A stretch of 64,000 nt of DNA. Origin: DAOSXA01 sp964526835. GTDB lineage: Bacteria; Zixibacteria; MSB-5A5; GN15; FEB-12. Below the pieces are notes generated by a model that did no database searches, was not told the DNA's origin, and saw only the letters and a program-made list of their open reading frames with translations. Positions 1 through 7,873 of this stretch are shown piece by piece; the stretch's first letter is position 1; every line of letters begins with the position of its first letter. The position numbers were made by a program, and so were the translations under genes. The DNA is taken from NCBI GenBank assembly GCA_964526835.1, contig CAZGMK010000006.1, positions 1 through 64,000 on the forward strand, given 5' to 3'.

Positions 1-9
1 ACCGAAAGG

Positions 10-465
10 CTACGCTACTTTTTTATCAATTTCCACACCTTTTGAAATTAACTCTATTGGATCGCCATTGCGGTAGTGGGTTACCTTTAGATTCTCCATC
101 ATCCAGCACTGATCACCAATCTGGACCGTCTGGTAAACATTGCCGTCGATGTCTGTTACTGTCGGCGGGCACAGGCATGGCACTGGCGCCGGACCGCCCT
201 GGAACATATAGGTCACCAGATAGACCAGGTCGGCAATGTCAGGATCGGAGCCGTTACCGTCAATGTCCGCTTCCTCAATACAGGGTGGCTCGGGACCGCC
301 CGAAAACATGTAGCTAACAATGTAAACGAGGTCAGCGATATCGGGCTCCCCGCCGTTGTGGTCGATATCGCCGCGCAGTTCGCAGCACTGGCCGTAGACG
401 GTTCCGGCACTCATCAGCATCGCCATCAAGGCGATTATTGTCAGTACTGCCAATCGTCCTCTCAT
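10..465 (-). CDS. Secreted dockerin-repeat protein with truncated FISUMP domain
   Basis: A 151-residue exported protein. Residues 1-25 form a signal peptide (basic start, then a hydrophobic run ending near VYGQ). Two dockerin type I-like repeats follow (about residues 31-60 and 65-95), each with a Ca-loop-like GDID/ADID start and the pattern PDIADLVY, typical of Zixibacteria-like secreted proteins. From about residue 104 the pattern TDIDGNVYQTVQIGDQCWM opens a Fibrobacter-type major paralogous (FISUMP) domain. Such domains normally run well over 100 residues, but here the frame stops about 45 residues in, so it is truncated or broken close to the window edge. The start has a good ribosome site (AAGGAG, seven bases before ATG). 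The function is unknown; a surface-anchored or cell-envelope role is inferred. Confidence 0.75.
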   Translation of the reverse strand: MRGRLAVLTIIALMAMLMSAGTVYGQCCELRGDIDHNGGEPDIADLVYIVSYMFSGGPEPPCIEEADIDGNGSDPDIADLVYLVTYMFQGGPAPVPCLCPPTVTDIDGNVYQTVQIGDQCWMMENLKVTHYRNGDPIELISKGVEIDKKVA

Positions 466-810
466 CTCACTTCTCCTTGCCGGATACCTGTATCAATATC
501 AATATGAAACGTATTCATCGCCGTGTTTGCCGGGGCGGCTGTCCGGTTCTCAGCGATCAGATTCCCTGATCGGAGGCCGGGGCGGCTGTCGCTGTCGAAT
601 CACCGGGCACTTGCCGTAAAATAAGCGATTGGGCGCGTATTTGCAAGGCCAAAGTGCCACCGGAGGGGCCGAGGAAGGCATGGCGCTACGACGATGAGAC
701 GGAGTGTCGGGTTTCTCCGGTCGCAGCGTTCACTCCGGAACCCGACCTGCTATCTGGTTCGCAGTCCCGCTTATGATCCAACGTCGGCGAATGCCACAAA
801 CCCCCTCTAA

Positions 811-833
811 CTCCCCCTTTCACAAAGGGGGAG
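811..833. repeat. Palindromic intergenic repeat (CTCCCCCTTT type)
   Basis: A perfect 10-base inverted repeat, CTCCCCCTTT-cac-AAAGGGGGAG, inside the sequence read as ACTCCCCCTTTCAC. This class of palindrome is familiar from many bacterial genomes and yields spurious peptides like SPFVKGGVRGG. It could form a strong hairpin in either transcript. Whether it is mobile or a terminator here is not decidable from one copy. Confidence 0.7.
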
Positions 834-967
834 GATAAGAGCGGCTCCTGTCGGTAACCCACCACTCCTGCGGCGGGGTCATGCGTGGACGCACGCGCGT
901 ACGATGACGCTGTTCCCCATCCTCGGATGGGTTCTGCCGGATACGCCACAGTTTCGTGTCCCGAGTT

Positions 968-984
968 CCCCACCCGAGGACGGG
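968..984. repeat. 17-base repeat, copy A
   Basis: CCCCACCCGAGGACGGG occurs here and again, exactly, in inverted orientation at 11600-11616. Both copies sit in repeat-filled intergenic DNA. An exact 17-base match between two short intergenic stretches is unlikely by chance and marks a dispersed repeat family. Confidence 0.65.
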
Positions 985-1062
985 CCTGTTGAAGAAGCCA
1001 CAATAGCACCTGCGCGAGATTCAGCGTCTGGGACTGTAGTTCTATAACGCCAAGATGTGTAG

Positions 1063-1111
1063 TGAGATTGCCGCGTCGGACGCCTGACTGCGTCACTCCT
1101 CGCAATGACGA
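1063..1111. repeat. Dispersed repeat of the GAGATTGCCGCG / CGCAATGACG type
   Basis: The stretch begins TGAGATTGCCGCGTCGG and ends CTCCTCGCAATGACG. That arrangement matches a palindromic intergenic element common in many bacterial phyla (its complement reads CGTCATTGCGAGGAG). Recognition rests on memory of the element, not on a search. Confidence 0.5.
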
Positions 1112-1224
1112 CGTACAGCGAACGCGGGGTTTGTCAACACTCCCGAGGACCTGGTGGGCTACCAACTTGTCTTGAAGGCGAAGGCGACGTGGACTGAGAC
1201 TGCCTGTTAAGCTGCTGCCCGTGT

Positions 1225-1290
1225 AGGCTTCGACAAGCTCATCCTGACGATCAGGTTCGGGCCCAAACGAAGTTTGAGCCCGGCACCCCG
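1225..1290. repeat. Dispersed hairpin repeat GGGCCCAAAC...GTTTGAGCCC, copy A
   Basis: Contains CTTCGACAAGCTCA, a frequent intergenic motif, followed by the hairpin GGGCCCAAAC-gaa-GTTTGAGCCC (1259-1281; one wobble pair) and CGGCACCC. A second copy of the hairpin half and tail lies at 11862-11891. Here it lies just downstream of the polyferredoxin stop codon on the minus strand, so it may double as that gene's terminator. Confidence 0.6.
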
Positions 1291-1305
1291 GATTAGCATG
1301 CGTTG

Positions 1306-2991
1306 CTAAGTCGCCGATGGGCGTTTGCGGCGGCGGTGCTTCTCGAGCATAAACTGATGCTCCGGGTCGCGCGACTCGCCCGCCGCAGTCACCCGAATAG
1401 CAGCCTTGCCGACTATCGGACAGGCAAACTCGCAGGCGCCGCAGCCGGTGCATTCGTTGGGGTCCACCACCGGACGTTTCACCTCGACTTCGTTGCCGTC
1501 CCGGTCTGTAACCGTAGTCTCCTCAAGGTAGATCGCCTTGGGCGTGGTGGGGCACCATTCCTCGCAGACAATGCAGGGCGTCGCCATGGCCCAGGGCAGA
1601 CAACGTCCGCGATCCACGAAGGCTGTGCCCATCTGGACGGGCGGCTGTTCTTTGGTACCGACCTTCTGGTCAAGCGTAAGATGTACGATGGCGCCGGTAG
1701 GACAGACCTCGCCGCAGAGAGTGCAGGTTGGCTCGCAGTATCCCACTCGCGGGATTATATGGGGTGTCCATAGACCTTCGACGCCGGCCTCCCAGAGGGT
1801 GGGATGAAGGGCATTGTTGGGGCAGACCCGCATGCACTGCCCGCAGCGGATACACCGGGCCAGGAAATCGCTTTCCTGGACCGCGCCCGGCGGACGAATG
1901 AGATTGGGATTGAAGTTTGCCTCGAAGATATCGGTGGATCGCAACAGCGGCACCGTCGCCAGACCGCCGACAAGGGCCGCGGTGGTCTTGCGTTTGGAAA
2001 CATCGATCTTGTCGATCGGCCCCGGATTGTCTTCTTCGCTCTCGCGTTTCGGAAAGAACTTGAATTTCAGCGCGCCTTGTGGACAGGAATTCTGGCAGTT
2101 CAGGCACAAGACGCATTCGCTCTGACGCCATGGGTTCCCGACATCCGGGTTGTCCGCTCCCTGGCATCGCAAGAGACAGATATTGCAGTTGTCGCAGGCG
2201 GTCTTGTTTTTTTCGAGGCCGAAGATGGAGAAGCGCGAGAACAAACCCAGCAGGGCGCCGAGCGGGCAGATTCCCCGGCACCAGAAACGAGTGAACCAGC
2301 GATTGAGCAGGACTATCAGCAGAAACAGGATGCCGATCGAGACAATGGTGTGGAAATGCATCTGTCGGAAATTGAGAATGATTGGCGCGATCAGGTCATA
2401 GACAAACTGGGCGGCATCACCAAGCGGGGCGAAGCCCCACGACTTGACCCAGTCGACTGTCCCGAGGGCGGCCGTGTGGATGGTAGGGAGGACCACTGTC
2501 CCCAGTGACCGCGCCAACAGTGGCAGCGGATCGAGCAGACCGGCCAGGAGGCTGCCGGTGAGAGCCGCACCCAGGACGAAGAACAGCACGTAGTACTTGA
2601 TTTTCTGGTATGGATGGTAGCGATTGGATTCTATTTTGTTCTTGCCGCGACGGCTTCGTCGTTCGGAACGGATCTCGCTGACCCAGTGATTGAGACTGCC
2701 GAGCGGACAAACCCAGCCACAGAAGAACCGTCCCATGAAGATCGTCGGAATTAGAACCACGAGCGCCCAGGCCAGCCCAGCGTACAGGGTCGCATTGGCC
2801 AGCAGGTTGACCAATGCTACCAGGGGATCCAGTTGTAGGGCAATGCTCACCGGGTACGGCAGCGTTATCTGGCCGGCGTTATCGGGGCTCAAGTCGACCT
2901 CGAAATTGGTCTTGAGGATCAACCAGAAGAAAGCAGCAAAGAAGACGACCTGCGAGATTCGACGCAGTATGACGACGGTGCGAATGCTCAT
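1306..2991 (-). CDS. NapH-like membrane polyferredoxin (4Fe-4S)
   Basis: A 561-residue membrane iron-sulfur protein. The N-terminal half has several membrane helices (about residues 10-28, 60-85, 130-165, 215-235) and the two NapH-type motifs GRFFCGWVCPLG (about 90) and RFWCRGICPLG (about 237). The C-terminal half carries a series of Cys clusters: CDNCNICLLRC, CVLCLNCQNSCP, CIRCGQCMRVCP, CEPTCTLCGEVCP, CIVCEEWCP and CTGCGACEFACP. This gives a predicted wire of five or six 4Fe-4S centres between a quinol-side membrane part and a partner. Its ATG overlaps the stop of the DUF362 gene (ATGA), so the two are translationally coupled. Involvement in electron transfer is supported by family knowledge; the actual donor and acceptor are unknown. 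Confidence 0.85.
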   Translation of the reverse strand: MSIRTVVILRRISQVVFFAAFFWLILKTNFEVDLSPDNAGQITLPYPVSIALQLDPLVALVNLLANATLYAGLAWALVVLIPTIFMGRFFCGWVCPLGSLNHWVSEIRSERRSRRGKNKIESNRYHPYQKIKYYVLFFVLGAALTGSLLAGLLDPLPLLARSLGTVVLPTIHTAALGTVDWVKSWGFAPLGDAAQFVYDLIAPIILNFRQMHFHTIVSIGILFLLIVLLNRWFTRFWCRGICPLGALLGLFSRFSIFGLEKNKTACDNCNICLLRCQGADNPDVGNPWRQSECVLCLNCQNSCPQGALKFKFFPKRESEEDNPGPIDKIDVSKRKTTAALVGGLATVPLLRSTDIFEANFNPNLIRPPGAVQESDFLARCIRCGQCMRVCPNNALHPTLWEAGVEGLWTPHIIPRVGYCEPTCTLCGEVCPTGAIVHLTLDQKVGTKEQPPVQMGTAFVDRGRCLPWAMATPCIVCEEWCPTTPKAIYLEETTVTDRDGNEVEVKRPVVDPNECTGCGACEFACPIVGKAAIRVTAAGESRDPEHQFMLEKHRRRKRPSAT

Positions 2992-3941
2992 CCGACTTCC
3001 TTGTATCCAACGTTCAGATAGTCCATCGATCCTAATCCTGCCTTTTCGGCCAGGACGATATGGCCGATATCCTCGGCTTTACGTCCCAGGAACTCGACGC
3101 CTCGCGCATCGGCTGCCACGATATCAGTGGCGCACATGACAGAATTCTCGATGGCGACATCATCGAGCGAGCCACCCTGGGGCCCGCCTCGGAGCAGCAC
3201 CCGGGTGGCATCGACCACAGTCAGGGTCGGGCGCGCAAAAGCGGTCAGATCGATAATCGACTGGTCGATCTTCTGGTGCAGGCGGTGACGGGCGCCGCCG
3301 ATGATGCCGTAGAAGTTCTTCATCCCGATTGTGACGCCGGTCAGGCCGTGGTGCTTGACAATCGGCATATTGATCAGACGGTCGGTCTCGACGAAGTGCT
3401 TCAGCACGGGCCAGTTGGTCAGCACCTCGCCGCCGATATCAAGTGTCAGATAGTCGCTTTCATCCGGCAACAGCACTTTGCCTCCGGCGGCTTCAGCCGC
3501 CTCGCGAATGCCGCTGCGCAGGAAACAGCGGCGCGGATCGTTGCATGTTATGTCAGTGACAATGACCTCTTCGGCCCCGGCTTTCAGGCACAGCTCTACC
3601 ATTTTGCCGACCAGGACGGGGTTGGTGTCGGCGGCCTGCTCCGGCGTGCGATCCCAGCCGATGTTGGGCTTGATGGTGACTCTCTCCCCCTTCTTGACGA
3701 ATCGTCCGATCCCCCCGATAGCATCGAGCGATTGCAGGAGGGCGGCGGCGTGGTCCTCGCCGACAGCCAAAGTCAACTGCGGTAGTGACTTGTCTGCAGG
3801 GACAGTGAAGTCACCGGTCTTCTTCAGCGGCGCCTCATAGCTGGACACATCGAGATCGTGAAAGGCCCAGCCGACGCCGCCGCAGGCGGCGGCCAGGGCG
3901 GTGGCCGAGGCGGTACGTTTGACAAATTCGCGTCGCTTCAT
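2988..3941 (-). CDS. Tat-exported DUF362 family protein
   Basis: A 317-residue protein of the DUF362 (COG2006) family. It begins MKRREFVKRTASATALAAA, a twin-arginine signal with a hydrophobic stretch, so it is expected to cross the membrane folded, probably with a bound cofactor. Family-like stretches include TIKPNIGWDRTPEQAADTNP (about 93-112), VTDITCNDPRRC and NMPIVKHHGLTGVTIGMKNF. DUF362 proteins often sit beside or are fused to 4Fe-4S ferredoxins, and here the polyferredoxin follows with a 4-base overlap. The start is set by GAGGAG two bases before the ATG. The role is unknown; participation in a periplasm-facing redox complex with its neighbour is inferred. Confidence 0.8.
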   Translation of the reverse strand: MKRREFVKRTASATALAAACGGVGWAFHDLDVSSYEAPLKKTGDFTVPADKSLPQLTLAVGEDHAAALLQSLDAIGGIGRFVKKGERVTIKPNIGWDRTPEQAADTNPVLVGKMVELCLKAGAEEVIVTDITCNDPRRCFLRSGIREAAEAAGGKVLLPDESDYLTLDIGGEVLTNWPVLKHFVETDRLINMPIVKHHGLTGVTIGMKNFYGIIGGARHRLHQKIDQSIIDLTAFARPTLTVVDATRVLLRGGPQGGSLDDVAIENSVMCATDIVAADARGVEFLGRKAEDIGHIVLAEKAGLGSMDYLNVGYKEVG

Positions 3942-4021
3942 GGCTCCTCGCTTTTACGGGCTGCTCTGCTGATTATACGATGTCGCCCCGACCGTCGGCA
4001 AGAAACACCTCGCGATCGAGC

Positions 4022-4441
4022 TCAGAAAACGAGCCGCACGCCGACCTGGTTGATCGATTCCGGCTCAAAACTCGAAACAATTCGCTGGATATTCAGCGAC
4101 ACGAACGATGTGACCGGTTTGACCAGCGACAATTCCACATAGTGATCGCGATCCAACCCCGGAGCCATGTCGAAGTTGTAGTCGGCGGTAAACTCGAAGT
4201 TGAAGTTCGTGAAAATGGTCAGCGAATTGATCGCCACTATCTGAACGGTGTGACCGCGCTCATCGCCGGTGTCATCGAAATTGCGATACAGCGAAATCTC
4301 GTTTGATATCGGCTGAAAACCGATCCTGCCTGACTCTGACTGCCAGGATGGGATAATTCCGGCGTGGGACGCCATCGGGACAACGGAGGCAAGTCCAAAG
4401 ACGGCCGCCGCCATGCAGACGAGCAGAACAAGCTTGCGCAT
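4022..4441 (-). CDS. Small exported protein, possible outer-membrane barrel
   Basis: A 139-residue protein with a clear signal peptide (MRKLVLLVCMAAAVFGLA, cleavage near SHA at residue 27). The mature part alternates hydrophobic and polar residues in short stretches (GHTVQIVAINSL, NFEFTADYNFDM, HYVELSLVKP, VSLNIQRIVSSF) and ends in VGVRLVF. A terminal aromatic residue after an amphipathic strand is the usual outer-membrane beta-barrel end. About 110 mature residues could make a small 8-strand barrel. It has a good ribosome site (GGAG, six bases before ATG) and its own promoter. It lies 80 bases upstream of the DUF362 gene, so co-transcription is possible. The family is not recognised. Confidence 0.65.
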   Translation of the reverse strand: MRKLVLLVCMAAAVFGLASVVPMASHAGIIPSWQSESGRIGFQPISNEISLYRNFDDTGDERGHTVQIVAINSLTIFTNFNFEFTADYNFDMAPGLDRDHYVELSLVKPVTSFVSLNIQRIVSSFEPESINQVGVRLVF

Positions 4442-4490
4442 AGCAGTCTCCTGTGGCTCAGGGTTGATGATTCAGTTGTTGGGACGGGTG

Positions 4491-4519
4491 AATATACTAT
4501 CAGGTGGTCCCTGCTACAA
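4491..4519 (-). promoter_or_regulatory. Candidate sigma-70 promoter of the small exported protein
   Basis: On the minus strand TTGTAG (4519-4514) is separated by 17 bases from TATATT (4496-4491). The transcript would start near 4484 and give a leader of about 43 bases containing the ribosome site. The -10 is good and the -35 is weak. Confidence 0.4.
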
Positions 4520-4534
4520 GCGGCCGAGCGCCAA

Positions 4535-5071
4535 TCAATGAAACCGCGGAATGTCAGCGGGAAGTCCTACGCGCATGAAGAATCGAGCAAAGGCCTGCGA
4601 TAAGTGTTCTCGGTAAGGAGACAGCAGGCGAATTCGGTCTCCATAGTCTTTGACGAACCTCTGAAATGAACCTCTATCGAGCGAAAACGTGAAATGGAAG
4701 TTCACGACCAGAATATCATTATTGAACCCGCCGAGAGGACACTTGTTGAGAAGATGCAGCGCGTGCACGTATCCTCGCCTTACGTTTTCGAGAAACTTGT
4801 TGTCAGTAGAGGGGCGATCTTGGCGGAAACCCGTGAGCGTCCTGATCTCGCTCACGAGGATCAGCGGGGCCTTGCCCTGAACGAGGTCGCAGGTCTGACT
4901 CAGGACGACCACATCAGCCTCTTGCGACACCGCGCTGATTTCATCCCCTTCGTCAACCGTCTCGGCTGGGTTCATCAGGACGGGGCAATTGCGAAGAATA
5001 TCCCCTTGAAACAGGGGATCATCAGCTCCTGCTACTGAATACCACGAACGAGTGATCTCATCACGCACCAT
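4535..5071 (-). CDS. Unknown protein with SQTCDL motif, third gene of accessory operon
   Basis: A 178-residue soluble protein without signal peptide or membrane helix. The best landmark is VVVLSQTCDLVQGKAP (about residues 54-69), a hydrophobic strand running into a Cys-Asp pair. Short proteins with an S-x-T/D-CD-hydrophobic motif recur in accessory regions, but I cannot assign a reaction. The N-terminus (SWYSVAGADDPLFQGDIL) resembles the opening of such proteins. It is the last gene of a three-gene minus-strand operon, 18 bases after the 135-residue gene, with a GGGGAG ribosome site. Local base composition is lower in G+C than the flanks. The function is unknown; joint action with the TIGR04255 protein is inferred from the tight spacing. 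Confidence 0.65.
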   Translation of the reverse strand: MVRDEITRSWYSVAGADDPLFQGDILRNCPVLMNPAETVDEGDEISAVSQEADVVVLSQTCDLVQGKAPLILVSEIRTLTGFRQDRPSTDNKFLENVRRGYVHALHLLNKCPLGGFNNDILVVNFHFTFSLDRGSFQRFVKDYGDRIRLLSPYREHLSQAFARFFMRVGLPADIPRFH

Positions 5072-5089
5072 ATCAACTCCCCACGGTAC

Positions 5090-5497
5090 TCACAAAGGAA
5101 TGTCTTCATCGTCGATAGCCCATTGCCGGCGCCGAATGACGCGGGTCACCTTAACCTTCACCTTTCGGACACGCCGCGTCGGAGCCCAGCATAGATCGTC
5201 GATGACAGCGTGGCTTAGCAACCCTTCCTCCGACATATCTGGTACAGAAGCTCTCGCTGCTGGCTCTGCCGATACGGCGACCGGCACAGCGTAGTAAGAC
5301 AGTTTTAGGTTTGTTGACGAATTGGCAGAACCCTCTAGTGTACGATCGATCAAGTCACGGATGTACGCGCTGGAGGCGTTATGACTCTGTCTACCTAGGG
5401 GGCTCCTGCACTCGTTGAGAGCGCCGGAGCTTCTCGATGTTGTGAGGAAGCCCGGATAAGTCGAAACGGTGGTTGCAGTTTCTTGAGATACTGTCAT
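5090..5497 (-). CDS. Unknown 135-residue protein, second gene of accessory operon
   Basis: The product has a Ser/Thr-rich low-complexity N-terminus (residues 1-60) and a basic C-terminal patch RRVRKVKVKVTRVIRRRQW (about 107-125). No known domain is recognised and there is no signal peptide. The gene is nevertheless credible. Its ATG overlaps the stop of the TIGR04255-family gene (ATGA at 5497-5494), it has a strong ribosome site (AAGGAG seven to eight bases upstream), and it ends 18 bases before the next gene. The basic tail could bind nucleic acid or the neighbouring acidic protein; this is speculation. Length and composition suggest a partly disordered linker or adaptor between its two neighbours. 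Confidence 0.6.
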   Translation of the reverse strand: MTVSQETATTVSTYPGFLTTSRSSGALNECRSPLGRQSHNASSAYIRDLIDRTLEGSANSSTNLKLSYYAVPVAVSAEPAARASVPDMSEEGLLSHAVIDDLCWAPTRRVRKVKVKVTRVIRRRQWAIDDEDIPL

Positions 5498-6270
5498 TGG
5501 AATTCTCTCCTTAGCTCACCCTCGATCATCTTGAAGAACCACTCGTGTGTAAGGTCATGGGCGGCATCGGCCCATTCCAGAATGCCCGCCTCATCCTGCG
5601 GGACAGATTGCCCTTCATGCGCAACCCTTGTCTCCCAAATCAGAGCGGGCGTATTGTCCCGTTCCCCTCGAGCGAAGCGGACGTCCAGATAACCGCTGGG
5701 CTTGGATACTGGAAAGGCGAGTCTCAAGTCGATAGCAGAGGGCTTGGCTTCAACTGGTGCATTCTGGAATAGAACCTCGTCCATGCTCAAGTTCACCTTG
5801 AGTTTGTCCCTCAGGAAGCTCAACACATCATTCTCATAGTCGAAACTGACGCTATCAATGTACCTGAGTAGCAGGCTCTTCACGCGATGCTTCTGTTTGT
5901 CATCCTTCGCTTGTGAGCGCATCCATGCCTCGACTGCCCTTCGCAGACGTTTCTGGAAGTCCGTCCAAGTATACTCCGACGTGCTGTTCAGTGTCAGGAC
6001 ACCCGGACCTAGCTGAATCAAGGGCCACCCGGCCTCCACGGTGCGAAACCTGTGCTGAACAACATAGGCTGCCGCCACATCTGGTAGGCTCGATGTGGGT
6101 AGCGGTTCGTGATATGGATATATCTCTTCGAGCTGCGCGTGTAAGTGACCTATTAGTAGCCGATAATGCGGGTCAACTGCGGGGCCATGATCACCATTCG
6201 GAAGATGCCACTTCAGTTCAAAGATGGCTTCTACCAGCGGCTTGTTGCTAAGGTCCACTTCATTATTCAT
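5494..6270 (-). CDS. TIGR04255 family protein, first gene of accessory operon
   Basis: A 258-residue protein that fits the sporadically distributed TIGR04255 family. It starts with NKPLVEAIFELKWHL, the typical N-terminal strand-helix, has the mid-protein LLLRYIDSVSFDYE segment (about 150-163), then SAIDLRLAFP and LIWETRVAHEG towards the C-terminus. No catalytic signature is visible and the biochemical role of the family is not established to my knowledge. The ATG is preceded by GAGGAA at a good distance. It heads a three-gene operon (4-base overlap, then an 18-base gap) whose base composition and patchy family distribution point to horizontal acquisition. The stretch 6271-6480 upstream contains nothing I recognise apart from presumable promoter sequence. 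Confidence 0.75.
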   Translation of the reverse strand: MNNEVDLSNKPLVEAIFELKWHLPNGDHGPAVDPHYRLLIGHLHAQLEEIYPYHEPLPTSSLPDVAAAYVVQHRFRTVEAGWPLIQLGPGVLTLNSTSEYTWTDFQKRLRRAVEAWMRSQAKDDKQKHRVKSLLLRYIDSVSFDYENDVLSFLRDKLKVNLSMDEVLFQNAPVEAKPSAIDLRLAFPVSKPSGYLDVRFARGERDNTPALIWETRVAHEGQSVPQDEAGILEWADAAHDLTHEWFFKMIEGELRREFQ

Positions 6271-6480
6271 CGCTAGTTCCTCAATCTCATCCCTTGTGTC
6301 AAGGCTCCCATGGCTGCAGCCTATATGGGATATTGATCGGCAATTGCAGGTTGTACGAAAGTCGTAATGAATCTGACGATGCGCAAGATCTTCGTTCGTT
6401 CATCCCAGTGAAGCTGCATTACTCCTTTATACACTACCTTATACCCGATCCAGGGGTTCAAGGCTCGGCCGGCAAACAAC

Positions 6481-7518
6481 TCACGGCTTCATATACGTTC
6501 CGGTGAAGCTGTTGTTCAGCAAATCGTGAAGCGTGGCGTGGATCGAACGGTTGCTGTAACCCAGTTCGCGTCGGGCTTTCATCGATGAATAGGCCCAGTC
6601 ATAGTCAAGGAGACGCACGATATCGGGATAAAACCGGACCTTGCTCTTACCAGCGAGTTTCGACCAGGCTGCCGAAAACCGCGCCAGCGCCATCAGGAAC
6701 CCTCTGGGAATACGTATCAAGTGCGGCACCCGTCCCAGCAAAGCTGAGATATCCAGGACCAGATCGCGGCCGGTCATGTTGTCTCCCGCGAGGATGTAGC
6801 GCTCACCCGGACGCCCCTTCTCCAACGCCGCCAGGACGCCCCGGGCAACGTCGCGAATGTCGACCAGATTAACCCGATTAGGCACCCGCGGCATGATAAA
6901 CCGCCCGAAACGCTTGTAAGCCTTGCCGCGATCGTCGCCGGAGCGCGAGGGGGCAACGATTATGGATGGGTTGGCCGTGACCAGCTCGGTTTCACCCTGG
7001 CCGATGAGCTTGGTCAACTCAACCTCCGCCGCCCGCTTGGTCATTATATAAGGTATCTTCAGGCGGTCGAGGTTGAACTCGAACTCTTCGTCGATCCGCA
7101 TCCGCCGTGATCGCGGCGAATCATCTCCGCCGTTCTTTCGCGGCCAGGCGCCGATCGCGGCCACGGTGGAAATGTGAACGAATCGCTTGACCCCGGCCTG
7201 CTGCGCCGCGCGGAAGAGGTTCACGGCCCCAAAGGTGTTGATCCCCGTGAATTGAGTCAGCCTGTCGCCGCGAAAGTCAACAAACGCTGCGGTATGGATA
7301 ATCGCATCGACACCCTCGACCGCTTTGGCCAACTCGGTGTCCTGACGCAAGTCGGCGACCCGCTTCTCCAGGCCGTACCTGTCGATGAAGCCGGTATCGG
7401 AGTCCTTTCGAACTAATGCGATCGGTCGCTGGTCGTTTCGAACCATCTCGAAGATGAGTTGCTTGCCCAGTGATCCGCTGGCGCCGGTAATCAGGACCTT
7501 GTCGTATCTCGTTGCCAT
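6481..7518 (-). CDS. NAD-dependent epimerase/dehydratase (extended SDR)
   Basis: A 345-residue extended short-chain dehydrogenase/reductase. The Rossmann motif is KVLITGASGSLGK (residues 7-19) and the catalytic pair is Y157-x3-K161 (YIMTK), with the upstream serine in VHISTVA. The C-terminal part includes VNLVDIRDVARGVLAAL and GERYILAGDNMTGRDL, typical of the dihydroflavonol reductase/HpnA-like subgroup that acts on nucleotide sugars, steroids or terpenoid-linked substrates. The exact substrate cannot be read from sequence. It is monocistronic on the minus strand and divergent from the DUF5989-SGNH pair. No clear Shine-Dalgarno precedes the ATG, but the promoter below leaves a leader of about 30 bases. 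Confidence 0.8.
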   Translation of the reverse strand: MATRYDKVLITGASGSLGKQLIFEMVRNDQRPIALVRKDSDTGFIDRYGLEKRVADLRQDTELAKAVEGVDAIIHTAAFVDFRGDRLTQFTGINTFGAVNLFRAAQQAGVKRFVHISTVAAIGAWPRKNGGDDSPRSRRMRIDEEFEFNLDRLKIPYIMTKRAAEVELTKLIGQGETELVTANPSIIVAPSRSGDDRGKAYKRFGRFIMPRVPNRVNLVDIRDVARGVLAALEKGRPGERYILAGDNMTGRDLVLDISALLGRVPHLIRIPRGFLMALARFSAAWSKLAGKSKVRFYPDIVRLLDYDWAYSSMKARRELGYSNRSIHATLHDLLNNSFTGTYMKP

Positions 7519-7557
7519 ATGTCGAATCGCCCAAATCCGGGAGTTTCAATCCTGTCC

Positions 7558-7586
7558 TTAATACGAAAACAGCGGCGACAACTCAA
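7558..7586 (-). promoter_or_regulatory. Promoter of the epimerase gene
   Basis: On the minus strand TTGAGT (7586-7581), a 17-base spacer, and TATTAA (7563-7558). The predicted start of transcription is near 7551, 33 bases before the ATG. It is back to back with the DUF5989 promoter. Confidence 0.5.
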
Positions 7587-7661
7587 CTTGTTTCTGCACG
7601 CCGGGAGTTGGCGCCGGGCTTCGATGCTAACCGGCTCACGCTGTGGGCGGCGCGATGGATG

Positions 7662-7689
7662 TTGACAACACGGCTCTGCGGCGTACCTT
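7662..7689 (+). promoter_or_regulatory. Promoter of DUF5989 gene, leaderless geometry
   Basis: TTGACA (7662-7667), a 16-base spacer and TACCTT (7684-7689). The -10 ends six bases before the ATG at 7696, so transcription is predicted to start at or next to the A of the start codon. No Shine-Dalgarno is present. Confidence 0.55.
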
Positions 7690-7695
7690 ATCGGC

Positions 7696-7857
7696 ATGAA
7701 AGGCAAACTCGACATCCTGGCGGAGTTCTGGCTCTTCTTGCGCACCTCCAAGAAATGGTGGCTGGGACCGATCATGGTTATCCTGGTCCTGATGAGCCTT
7801 CTGATAGTGTTGACCGAGTCCTCCGCCCTGGCGCCCTTCATTTACTCGCTGTTTTGA
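7696..7857 (+). CDS. DUF5989 family small membrane protein
   Basis: A 53-residue protein. It has a short polar start with an aromatic, basic segment (EFWLFLRTSKKWWLGP), one membrane helix of about 20 residues (MVILVLMSLLIVL) and the conserved-looking end SSALAPFIYSLF. This is the pattern of the DUF5989 family, which is usually found next to SxtJ-type membrane proteins, carbamoyltransferases or SGNH hydrolases in glycan or natural-product export clusters. Here it lies 52 bases upstream of an SGNH hydrolase, matching that context, but no SxtJ partner is present. It starts at ATG 7696 directly behind a promoter with no ribosome site, so a leaderless transcript is likely. The function is unknown. 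Confidence 0.8.
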   Translation: MKGKLDILAEFWLFLRTSKKWWLGPIMVILVLMSLLIVLTESSALAPFIYSLF

Positions 7858-7873
7858 CGAATCAGCAAAGGAC

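Larger units (their letters stand above)
466..1305. other. Intergenic region rich in palindromic repeats
   Basis: No convincing gene lies in these 840 bases. The region holds a 15-base direct repeat (GCCGGGGCGGCTGTC at 529-543 and 576-590), a perfect hairpin CGATCAG-attcc-CTGATCG at 554-572, a small palindrome CCCATCC-tc-GGATGGG at 916-931, and the dispersed repeats listed separately. The 255-residue frame on the minus strand through here is a by-product of the repeats: it contains the SPFVKGGVRGG peptide that this repeat type produces. Confidence 0.7.

Noticed and set aside
686..1453. 255-residue open frame on the minus strand
   Set aside because: It runs through stacked palindromic repeats, contains the spurious SPFVKGGVRGG peptide and overlaps the 3' end of the polyferredoxin gene.
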